Below, piece after piece: positions 34,223-44,148 of a DNA stretch of 64,000 bases; position 1 is the stretch's first letter; each line of letters begins with the position of its first letter. This stretch comes from Lichina pygmaea. Taxonomy: Eukaryota; Ascomycota; Lichinomycetes; Lichinales; Lichinaceae. The DNA is taken from contig OY730172.1 in assembly GCA_963422465.1 (NCBI GenBank), forward strand, positions 3,224,001 through 3,288,000, in the 5' to 3' direction. The notes beneath the pieces were generated by a model. That model had not been told where the DNA came from and ran no database searches. It saw only the letters and a program-made list of their open reading frames with translations. The translations under genes and the position numbers were made by a program.

Positions 34223-37200
34223 CTATGAAAGACCTACCCAACCATAACACACTTCACCAAGCCATGTTCACATCCTTGTCATGTCTCAACAACCAGACCA
34301 AGCCATGCCAGTTGCTGGAAATGATAAGTTCCTTCACAACATGTTTGCAGAATTCATGCAAATTCAAGCTACTAACACTACTCCCAAGTCCAAGTCTGAA
34401 CACACTGCTGACCCAGAGATCTTCAGTGGCGATGGTGGAAACACGGAAATCATGTATGAGAAGCTTGAGAGCTTCATCATGTCACTGTCACTCAAGATGA
34501 TACTCAACACTGACTGGTACCCCACGGAAACATCACAGATTGCGTACGTCTTTTCACGCACAACTGGCACTGCACAGTCCTACATCTCAGCTAAGATCAC
34601 GGCTGGCCAGTACATTGACTGGCACAATATCATCCAAGATCTCCGGAACACCTTCTCTGACCCAGACCCAGAGTTCCTAGCTCAGAGAAAGCTCATCACC
34701 TTGCGTCAGGCCAACTGTTCCTTTGCCGAGTTCTTCACAGAGTTTAATCAGTATACTCCACGCACAGGCTTCAACGACAAGGCCTTGAAGTGCCATCTTT
34801 GATGTGCTGTCTCTGAAGAGCTTGCCAAGCAGCTTGTCAGCATCAACCTCAAGGACATCAGCTATCAGAAGCTTGTTGAGGAATGCCAGCTGCAGGACAA
34901 CCAGTTGTGTGCCACTTCTGCCAACTCTCACTGTCTACGTCAAGCACCTCCCACTCAAGCCTCAGTTCCACAGTCAGGAGCTTCAGTTCTGTGTCCAGGG
35001 TTCATCAAGCCAGTCTTCACGCCACAGCCACCACGTCCTACTATAGATCTCAGCTATTCTAAGCTGACACCAGAAGAGTGAGAACATTGCTGAAGCAAAG
35101 GCCTCTGCTTCTACTGTGGGAACCAAGGTCATGTCTCAACCTTCTGTCCAGTGAAAAGCATGCCTGTTGTTGCCACCACCACAACCACCACCAAGTCTAC
35201 CACTGTTGAGACTACTCCAGAGTCAGAAAACAAGTAGTCCTTGGTCATCGTCACACCCAAGAACATGAAAAGAATCTCCATGTTGGCTATCTGTCTCCAG
35301 ACCAGCAATTGGACAGCAAGTGCTTGTTTCTTCCTTGTATCCTAGATGGGAAATTCAAGTGCAATACTCTTATTGACTCTGGCTGTTCAGTATTTGGCTG
35401 TATTGGTGCTTCCTTTGCACTATCTCTTCACCAAGAACCTCTCCCCTACCCACGCACATTGCGATCGTTTGATGGCAAGACATCACAAACCACACATCTC
35501 ACCAAGACAATCATGACCACAGCACATGGTGTGCACCAGGAAGAAGTCTCTCTCTTTGTGTCTCCTGGTCTTCACTATGATGTGATTCTGGGGATGCCAT
35601 GGCTCCAGAAGCACAGGCCACACATTGATTAGATAAACACCTCAATCATGTTCAAGTCAGATCACTGCTGATCCACATGCCTCAAGTCAAACAATAGCTA
35701 TCCAATCTCTTTGGATCTTGAAGCCAAGATATCTGCTGGAAAGTCTCAGAATCTCAAGCCCCTTTCTGCCACGCCAATCCCCATCAATACTGCTGTATTT
35801 TCTCTCCTTGCTGCCAAGCCAGATCACCAGATGTTCAGTGTTTCTCTGAGAGACATTGAGCAGGTGTTGAAGCCAAAGAAGTGTGTGGATCCTGCCACAC
35901 TTCTCCCTGCTCAGTACCACAAGTTCCTGGATGTCTTCAGCAAGGATGACGCTGACAAGCTTCCTCCTCTACGCCCAGGAGTTGACCACAAGATCAAGAT
36001 AGAACCAGAAACCCAGGCACCCTCTGGACCTCTGTATGGCATGAGCAGAGAAGAACTTGAAGTTCTCAAGAAGTACCTGACAGAGAACCTGAACAAGAGC
36101 TTTATTCAAGCATCTTCATCACCTGCTACTGCACCAGTCCTCTTTGTCAAGAAGCCAGGAGGTGGATTGTGTTTCTGTGTAGACTACAGAGCACTCAACA
36201 CTATCACCATCAAGAACTGTTACCCCCTACCACTGATCTGGGAGATGTTGGACCAGCTTTGCAAAGCTGTGTGGTACACCAAGCTTGATATTGTTGGTGC
36301 CTTCAACTGTATCTAGATGAAGGAAGGTGAAGAATAGAAGACTGTGTTCCGCACACGCTCAGACCTCTACGAATACCTTGTTATGCCCTTTGGTCTTGCC
36401 AATGCTCCAAGCACATTCCAGAACTACATCAATGATGTTTTGGGACCTGACATCCTTGATGTCTTTGGCACTGCCTATGTGGATGACATCCTTGTCTACA
36501 GTCAGACACTCAAGGAACACTGGAAGTATGTCAAGCTTGTTCTCAGTTGACTACAAGATACAAGCCTGCAAGTTGACATCTCCAAGTACGACTTTGAAGT
36601 GCATCAAGTCAAGTACCTTGGCCTCATCATTCAGTCTGCCACTGAAGATAGCTGACCCAGATCTGTGAGCATGGACCCAGCCAAGACCAATGCCATCAAG
36701 GAGTGGAATCCTCCTGCCAGTCTCAAGGAAGTGCAGAGCTTCATTGCCTTTGTAAACTTCTACCGCTGGTTCATCAAAGACTTTGCCAAGCTTGCATCCC
36801 CGCTCACAGCTCTGACCAAGAAGAATGTTGCCTTCAAGTGGGAAACCCCAGAGCAGTGCTTGTTTGAAAGCATCAAGAAGGTGTTCAGCACTGCACCCAT
36901 CCTGCAGCACTTTGATCTGGAGAAGGAGTGTGTTGTTGAGACTGACACTTCTGACTATGTCTCTGGTGCTGTCCTGTCACAGCCAGATCATGAAGAAGTT
37001 CTACACCCTGTTACCTTCTTGTCACACCACCACCTGCCGGCAGAATGCAACTACAAGATCTACAACAAAGAGTTGCTGGCAATTGTCTGTATCTTTGAAG
37101 AATAGTGAGCAGAGCTTGAAGGATCTCCAGAACCTGTCAAAGTGATCTCTGATCACAAGAACTTGGAGTACTTCATGTTGTCAAAGTGCCTTTCCCACTG

Positions 37201-38998
37201 TCAAGCCTGTTGGAGTGAGTTCTTGTCACACTTCAATTTCAAGATCAGCTACTGTCCAGACAGTCAGTGCAAGGCTGATGCCCTCACTCAACATTCCCAA
37301 GACCTCCTGTCAGACAGTGATCCCTGTCAAGACTTCATAGAGCAAGTTGTCCTCAAGCCCAAGAATCTTGCACATTCAGAGGTTCAAGTCAAGCCCATCC
37401 AGATCCTGAGATGTTCAGAAGCTGCACCAGTTGACACTGAACCTGATACTACACCTCTTTCAGACATCATCCAAGCTGCTTATAACAATCTTGCTGAAGA
37501 TGATCCAGTGACAACAGTGTCACAGATGCTAAGGGATAGTGTCAGGCACAGTCAAGAAGTGTCTCTCTCAGACTGCAGCTTGGAAAATAACTGTCTCTTC
37601 TACAAGAACTGACTCTGGATCCCTGAGAACAATAAGCTACACCTACACCTGTTCCAAGAAGCCCATGACCAAGCAATAGCTGGCTACACTGGGATTGCCA
37701 AGACCCACAATCTCCTGTCTTGTTAGTACTATTGGCCAAAGATGGTGAACATCATATAGCAGTACATCAGTAATTGTCATGTCTGCTCTCAAGCAAAGCC
37801 TGCCTGTGATCACCAAGGAGAGCTGCTGTCTCTTCCTGTACTTTAGCAACATTGGCAGGATCTGGCTATGGATTTCATTACTGACTTGCCCAAGTCAAGA
37901 GATACCTGCTTCCCTGGTGCCAAGCACATCTGGGTCATCACTGACTGTCTCACCAAAGAATACCACTTTGTGCTATGTGCTGAGATAACAACCTTGCATC
38001 TTGTCTGGATGTTCATCCAGTTTGTTGTCTGTACTCATGGCTTACCCAGGAGCATTGTCTTAGACAGAGGAGGTCAGTTTGTCAGCTTATTCTGGAAAGC
38101 ACTCTGTACCCATCTTGACGTCATGCTACGACTATCCTCAGGACACCACCCAGAGACAGATGGTCAGACAGAACAAGAGAATCAGGAGCTTGAACACTAC
38201 CTGAGATTCTATGTCAACTATCTCCAAGATGACTGGGTCCAATAGCTTCCTCTGGCAGAGTTCACGCAGAACAACTCCCAGTCTGATTCCTCTGGCATGT
38301 CACTGTTCTTTGCTAACAAAAGGTTCCATCCACAGCTCAGCATCACACCCACAAGTGAAGCCTGCAACCAAGATGCTATGGAAATCTCTGGAGAAATGAC
38401 GCAGATTCTGGAACAGTTGCAAGCTGAACTCCGACTATCCCAGGAAGCTCAAGCTCACACTGCCAATTTGCATTGAGTCCTGTCACTGTCCTATCAAACT
38501 GGAGATCTTGTTTGGCTGAATACCAAGAACATCAGAACACACCACCCATGCAAAAAGCTTGACAACAAGTGGATTAGACTATTCAAGGTGTTAAAGACAG
38601 TCGGAAGCTGTGCCTGCCATCTGGAGCTTCCACACACTCTCAAGATCCACCCTGTCTTTCATGTTTCCCTTCTATGTCTGACACCTGCTAATCCTATCCC
38701 TGGCCAATCAAATAAACACTCTGGCCCTGTCATTGGTCAAGACACAGATGAAGAGTTCCAGGTTGAAGAAATCCTTGACTCCAAGCCAGCAACATCTTGA
38801 CAGAAGTTCAAGTACCTGGTCAAATAGTCCAGATAGCTAATTGAAGATGCCACTGAAGAGTCTATTGACCATCTTGACAACACCAAAGACACTATCTACA
38901 ACTTCCATGAGAAATACCCAAGGAAACCACAGCCACAGAACTACGCCTACAAGTGGCCTGAGACTCACAGGAGTTTGCCATGTGAAGAAGGGGGGTAA

Positions 38999-39265
38999 TG
39001 TCACAGTTCTGGCCCAGTTGCATATCTGGCACAAGTCACACACCTTGCCGGGAAGTTCCATCTGCACTGTTGCCTGTTTGCTCTGCTGTATCCCCTGTCT
39101 ATAAGAACTTCTCCTGCTCCCCCAGCTTCTTCTCTTCTTCTTTTCTCTTTTCTTTCCTGGTCTTTCATCTTGTACATCAATCCAAGTCTCAAGTCTCAAG
39201 CCAAGTCAGGTCAAGGTTACTGAATCAGTTAGGCTCAAGTTCTGCTCTGCTATTGCCTTGTCACA
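38999..39265 (+). repeat. Gypsy-1 copy 3 3' LTR (267 bp)
   Basis: Same length as the 5' LTR and collinear with it. It is preceded by the purine-rich GTGAAGAAGGGGGGTAA. Target duplication CACAG follows at 39266-39270. Confidence 0.92.
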
Positions 39266-40306
39266 CACAGCATGCCTTGTGTACACTGCAATACTCAGAT
39301 CTGTACTGAGCTATGCAGTGGGAATTTGGTTCAACCCACTCAGAAAATCCTCTAATATTTCCTCTCTTATCATATTCCAAAACAAATGTCTGAGACTTAT
39401 TGGGGGTGCTTTGAAAGCCACTCCTTCTTTTCTATTAGAGAGTGAGCTTTTTCTTTTACCTCTAGATCTCTATTTTAAATTTCGCACAGCTTGTTTTCTA
39501 TCTTCTATCCAAGCCTCCTCTCTGAAAGAGTTTCTTGACAGTACCTTTTCTACTATTTCTTCCTATGCTTCTTCACTGAGGAAACCTTTAAAGAAATCCT
39601 CAACTATCTCTCCTAATTGGAAGTTCACTTGGTTAAGTCAAATAACTACTAACCAGGCTAGTTCAAAGAAAGAACTACAAATACTCTTTACTAAAGAGTG
39701 GGAAAACCAATGGGAGGAGAAGAAAAGAAAAAGCTATGCTGGATGGCAGGTGTTTTGCCAGAAACCTCACTACAACAACCTAAAGCTCTACAAAGAGCTA
39801 CAGAAAGCTGAGGCAAGTCTACTACTGCAAACCAGAACTGGGAGAATTGGTCTAGCAAGTTTTCTTTTCAGAGCTGGAGTCCCTGACTTTCCTACCCCCC
39901 TATGCATGTGTGGTCAAGCAGAAGAGACAGTAAAGTATATTACCTCTTCATGCTCTCTCTACTCAAGTCAAAGACAACATGGTCTTTTTAACCCCCAAGA
40001 TTTCACTACTATTATTTCAAACCCAGAGCTTCTACAGAAGTTTCTGTACTGGTTTATGTCTTTGAAAAGACTAAACCAGTTTAATCTGGCTTCCAAACTT
40101 CACTATTCACACTCCAACATCTAGAAGCTTTTCCTACCAGACACTACAAGATTTCCTTTTGCTACACTTTCCAGTCACCTCCCTGTCTTCAGTTTTTATT
40201 CCTTTAAAGGTTTTCTGAAGAAGTTCACTATTAGCTGGAAGATCTGCATGGCTGTAAAGCTACAAACAGTGTAAGAATCAAATCAAAAATCAAAATCTGT
40301 ACAGCA

Positions 40307-40666
40307 CTGTGTAACAGGAACAACTATAGTCTGAACAGAAGAACTATTGGACTGGTTGCTCTGCTTGACCTGTTAGACCTGCTTGACCTGTTCAGACAGG
40401 GCAGGCAGAGCAAGCAGAGCAGGCAGAGCAAGCAGAGCAGGCAGAGCAAGCAGAGCAGGCAGAGCATGATACTTCTTGAGTGGAACATCTTCCCAGAAAT
40501 CTCTGTATATAAGAGCACCAGGGAGAATAGCTCTCCAGACTGAATGTACTATAGCAACAACAATAGCAAGAGAGTTACCCATCTTGCTATTCATCTATTG
40601 AGTCCCTGTTCTTCTTACCCAGACACACAGACCAGCCATCTTCTGTGTGAACTTGGCCTGGTCCTT
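40307..40666 (+). other. Possible solo LTR of an unnamed family
   Basis: A 360-bp stretch starting near TGTGTAACAGGAAC and ending near CCTTAACA. It holds a tandem repeat (unit ~18 bp, AGCAGAGCAGGCAGAGCA type, about 40398-40467) and a TATA-like TGTATATAAGAGC at about 40503. That layout (U3 repeats, TATA, leader) is LTR-like, but no clean target duplication was found. It joins directly to the DNA left of LINE C (before 29626), since LINE C split them. Confidence 0.35.
40398..40467. repeat. ~18-bp tandem repeat (GCAGGCAGAGCAAGCAGA type)
   Basis: About four copies of an 18-bp unit alternating CAGGCAGAGCA and AGCAGAGCA; purine-rich on the plus strand. Confidence 0.85.
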
Positions 40667-40680
40667 AACACTGGATAGAG

Positions 40681-42465
40681 TTGGACTATTGCCAGATATC
40701 CAGATGGGCTTTAGGAAAGGAAGATCCACAGAAGCAGCACTTTTCCTTCTAACCTCCCAAGTGGAAAAAGTCTGGAAGGAAGGCATAGTTGCATCCCTAC
40801 TCTCACTGGATATCTCAGGAGCCTATGACAGAGTTCTCCCCAAGATACTACAGCAAATTCTGAAAAGAAAAGCAATACCTGCCTGGCTAGCTTCCTGGAT
40901 CTACTCCTTCTGTGATAAGCGCTCTACCACTCTTGTCTTTGATGATTCTGAGTCTTATTCTATTCCTATTCATTGTGGAGTTTCTCAAGGTTCTCCATTA
41001 TCCTCTATTCTTTTTCTATTCTACATTTCTGAATTGCATGAGACTGTGCATACTCCCTCTTCTGGTGTATCTGCCCTGGGGTTTGCAGATGATACAAATC
41101 TGCTTGCTTTTGGTCACTCCTTGAAAAGTAACCTTCTGAAGTTAAAGAACACACACCACAAATGTCTATCCTGGGCTGCAAGACATGGAATAGTCTTCTC
41201 ACCTGAGAAATATAAAATACTTCATTTTTCCAGAAGAAGATCAGACAATCTTCAGCTCAAGCTCAGACTGGGGAATGTGATTCTCAAACCAAAAGAAGAA
41301 GTGTGAGTACTTGGAGTGTACCTAGATGCAAAGCTCCACTGGCACAAACACCAGAGGATTATTCTTCAAAAAGCACAGAAAGCACTCTCTTCTCTTTCTA
41401 GAACTTCCTATTCTACTTGGGGCTTTCCAGTTCACACATCACGTCTGGTGTACACTGCTATACTGAGATCTCTACTGAGCTATGCAGTGGGGATCTGGTT
41501 TAACCCTCTAAGAAAATCCTCCAATATCTCTTCTCTTGTTTCATTTCAAAACAGATGCCTAAGACTTATTGGAGGTGCTTTCAAAGCCACTCCTTCTTTT
41601 CTATTAGAGAGTGAGCTTTTTCTTCTACCTCTAGACCTCTACTTTAAATTTTGCACTGCCTGTTTTCTTTCTTCTATTCAAAACTCCCCTCTCAAATACT
41701 TTCTTGACAGTATCTTTTCCACTATTTCCAGCTATGCCTCTCTCTTGGAGAAACCTTTAAAGGAATCCTCAACTATCTCTCCTAAGTGGAAATTCACTTG
41801 GTTAAGTCAAATAACTACTAACCAGGCTAGTTCAAAGAAAGAACTACAAAAGCTCTTTACTAAAGAGTGGGAAGACCAATGGGAAGAGAAGAAAAGAAGA
41901 AGCTATCCAGGCTGGCAGACTTTCTGTCAAAAGCCACACAAAAACAATCTGAATCTCTACAAAGAGTTACAGAAAGCTGAGGCAAGTCTGCTACTGCAAA
42001 TCAGGACTGGAAGAATTGGTCTGGCAAGTTTTCTTTTCAGAGCTGGAGTTCCTGACTTCCCTACCCCACTATGTGTGTGTGGCCAAGCAGAAGAAACTGC
42101 AAAACATATCACCTCTTCATGCTCTCTTTATTCAAGACAAAGACAACAAGTCTCTTTTAATCCCCAAGACTTCACCACTATTATTTCAAACTCAGATCTA
42201 CTACAGAAGTTCTTGTACTGGTTTATGTCTTTGAAAAGACTAAACCAGTTTAATCTAGCTTTCAAACTCCACTATTCCCAATCCAATACCTAGATTCTCT
42301 TCTCTTACCAGAAACTTCAAGATTTCTTTTGTTACATTCTCTAGTCACACCCTGCCTTCAGTTTTTATCCCTTCAAAGGTTTTCTGAAGGAGTTCACTAT
42401 TAGCTAGAAGATCTGCATGGCTGTAAAGCTACTACCAGTGTAAGAATCAAATAAAAATAAAAATA
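40681..42465 (+). mobile_element. LINE D, 5'-truncated Tad1-like LINE
   Basis: Starts within the RT domain (GLLPDIQMGFRKGRS) and ends with the family tail GTAAGAATCAAATAAAAATA. It is flanked by a 14-bp target duplication AACACTGGATAGAG (40667-40680 and 42466-42479). The RT has DISGAYDRV, PLSSILFLFY and FADDTNLLAF. The frame is open except for one TGA at 41304-41306, where LINE B reads CGA; it then runs 41307-42293 to the CCHC module PLCVCGQAEETAKHITSSC. It is almost identical to LINE B, so this is a recent insertion. Truncation at the 5' end is normal for target-primed reverse transcription. Confidence 0.92.
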
Positions 42466-42487
42466 AACACTGGATAGAGAGCTATAT

Positions 42488-43549
42488 TTTTTTTAATTTT
42501 ATTTGATTCTTACACTGATAGTAGCTTTACAGCCATGCAGATCTTCTAGCTAGTAGTGAACTCCTTCAGAAAACCTTTAAAGGAATAAAAACTGAAGGCA
42601 GGGTGTGACTAGGGGATGTAACAAAAGAAATCTTGAAGTCTCTGGTAGGAGAAAAAAGATCTAGGTATTAGATTGGGAATAGTGGAGTTTGAAAGCCAGG
42701 TTAAACTGGTTTAGTCTTTTCAAAAACATAAACCAGTACAGAAACTTCTGTAGAAGCTCTGGGTTTGAAATAATAGTGGTGAAGTCTTGGGGATTAAAAG
42801 AAGCTTGTTGTCTTTGTCTTGAATAGAGAGAACATGAAGAAGTGATGTGTTTTGCAGTTTCCTCTGCTTGACCACACATGCATAAAGGGGTAGCAAAATC
42901 AGGAACTCCAGCTCTGAATAGAAAACTTGCCAGACCAATTCTCCCAGTTCTGATTTGTAGTAGCAGACTTGCCTCAGCTTTCTGTAGCTTTTCGTAGAGC
43001 TCCAGATTATCTTTGTGTAGCTTTGGGCAGAAAGTCTGCCAACCTGGGTAGCTTCTTCTTTTCTTCTCTTCCCATTGGTTTTCCCACTCTTTAGTAAAAA
43101 GCTTTTGTAGTTCTTTCTTTGAACTAGTCTGGTTAGTGGTTATTTGACTTAACCAAGTGAATTTCCAATTTGGAGAGATAGTTGATGATTCCTTTAAAGG
43201 TTTCCTCAGTGAAGAAGTATAAGAAGAAATAGTAGAAGAGGTACTGTCAAGAAGAGTTTTCAGAGAGAAGGTTTGGATGGAAGAGAGAAAACAGGCTGTG
43301 CAGAATTTGAAATAAAGATCTAGAGGTAAAAGAAAAAGCTCACTCTCTAATAGAAAAGAGGGAGTGGCTTTGAAAGCACCTCCAATAAGTCTTAGACATC
43401 TGTTTTGGAATGAAACAAGAGAAGAGGTATTAGAAGATTTTCTTAGAGGGTTGAACCAGATCCCCACTGCATAGCTCAGAAGAGATCTGAGCATAGCAGT
43501 GTACACAAGACATGATGTGAGAACTGGGAAGCTCCAAGTTGAGTAGGAA
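42488..43549 (-). mobile_element. LINE E, 5'-truncated LINE with open ORF2 C-terminus
   Basis: A minus-strand LINE 3' end flanked by a 15-bp target duplication GATAGAGAGCTATAT (42473-42487 and 43550-43564). The A/T-rich tail lies at 42488-42515 (complement of GTAAGAATCAAATAAAATTA). ORF2 C-terminal codons run from the 5' truncation to the stop at 42661; from the Met at 43506 they give 281 residues without a break (LLSYAVGIWFNPLRKSSN ... PLCMCGQAEETAKHITSSC). Its insertion overlapped the target duplication of LINE D, so it landed after D. Confidence 0.92.
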
Positions 43550-43564
43550 GATAGAGAGCTATAT

Positions 43565-44148
43565 AGCTCTCAGGTCTGAGAGAGTATCAATCATCATCTT
43601 CTCTCTGCTCAGAGCAGGCTATTGTCTTTTAGCTCCAGTATAGATGAAGTGTTTACTTCTTACTCAGAGCTACAGCAACTTATAGATATAGCCAGCCCCA
43701 CTGCTAGTAAGACCCAGGTAGACTGGAGACTGTTGAGAAAGATAGCCAACTATCTGAGAGCTGGCAACTCTCTGACAGTCTAACACTAAGACACAACATG
43801 CAACAATAAGCCACTGGCTGAATCTGAATCAGAATCAGAATAAAAAATGAAAATTCATCTTTGATAGGCTTTGGGAGAGTATTTCTTGTAATAAGTACAA
43901 GTTATTGTTGTTGTTGTTGTTGTTGTTGTTGCTGTTGGGGGTTTGGGTTTGGGCTTGGGGGTGAGGGATGAGGGGCTGGGGAGAGGAGAGGTTGGGAGAG
44001 AGAAGAGAGAGGGTTGGGGGTATCAGCAAGGCTATTAAAGTACAAAGGTCGCGAGAGGTCCAGGGGACCCCCATAGCATCAGGCGATCAAAGAGATCGTG
44101 AGATCAAGAGATCGTGACGCGAAGAGATGACAAAAGAGACTATGGGCA
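43565..44148. other. Boundary spacer between repeat-rich and gene-rich halves
   Basis: No gene. It holds a (GAATCA)n-like, A-rich stretch at about 43825-43850 that could be an old LINE/SINE tail, a (TTG)n microsatellite at 43905-43930, and a G-rich stretch (43935-44020). GC content rises sharply after about 44,040. GAGATCGTGAGATCAAGAGA at about 44090-44115 is a short imperfect repeat. The 3' UTR of the gene at 44149-46671 probably lies in the right part. Confidence 0.6.

Larger units (their letters stand above)
33956..39265 (+). mobile_element. Gypsy-1 copy 3, complete Ty3 chromovirus (5.3 kb), broken fossil
   Basis: A complete element inside LINE C ORF2, with target duplication CACAG (33951-33955 and 39266-39270). 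LTRs are 33956-34222 and 38999-39265, 267 bp each. Internal parts: gag (~34281-35160) with CFYCGNQGHVSTFCP; protease (LIDSGCSVFGC, ~35370); RT (~35950-36660; FCVDYRALNTITIKN and [10 protein letters not shown]); RNase H (~36900-37300); integrase (~37640-38250; HPETDGQTEQENQELEHYL); a chromodomain-like end (EEFQVEEILDS then KFKYLVK, ~38750-38830); and a purine tract just before 38999. A dozen or so breaks make it inactive. By eye the LTRs differ at about 9-10 sites, all transitions, so the age is modest but blurred by RIP-type change. Confidence 0.92.
31567..40124 (+). pseudogene. LINE C ORF2 (endonuclease-RT), interrupted by a stop and by a Gypsy insertion
   Basis: The endonuclease is intact from 31567 (LLQYNVQKSQ; DIIALQEPWKNP; LLTDSNLHHPDWSKKRR; FFHGSDHRPVLTSLDLD). 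A TAA at 32797-32799 ends this frame where sister copies read FSQQFFPKA. RT continues from about 32890: KLPNGFLKVLGPKFCQA, DISGVYDRVLPEI, PLSPILFLFY, VADDTNLLAF (A/VADD box ~33600). After the 5.3-kb Gypsy-1 insertion the frame resumes at 39271 with YTAILRSVLSYAVGIWF and ends with the CCHC module PLCMCGQAEETVKYITSSC and stop at 40122-40124. No RNase H is seen. Inactive. Confidence 0.85.
29637..40295 (+). mobile_element. LINE C, Tad1-like, nearly complete, split by Gypsy-1 copy 3
   Basis: A plus-strand LINE flanked by an 11-bp target duplication TCTGTACAGCA (29626-29636 and 40296-40306), which proves that the two sides of the inserted Gypsy-1 belong to one element. Leader 29637-30127, ORF1 30128-31570, ORF2 31567-33955 continuing 39271-40124, a 3' UTR, and a tail GTAAGAATCAAATCAAAAAT then CAAAATC. 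The insertion of Gypsy-1 copy 3 at 33956 duplicated CACAG. The element is a few hundred bases shorter at the 5' end than LINEs A and B, so it may be slightly 5'-truncated. It was active before Gypsy-1 copy 3 arrived. Confidence 0.92.

Noticed and set aside
32893-34500. 535-codon ORF
   Set aside because: It runs from LINE C reverse transcriptase straight into the Gypsy-1 LTR and gag region across the insertion point at 33956, so it is a chance fusion and not a gene.
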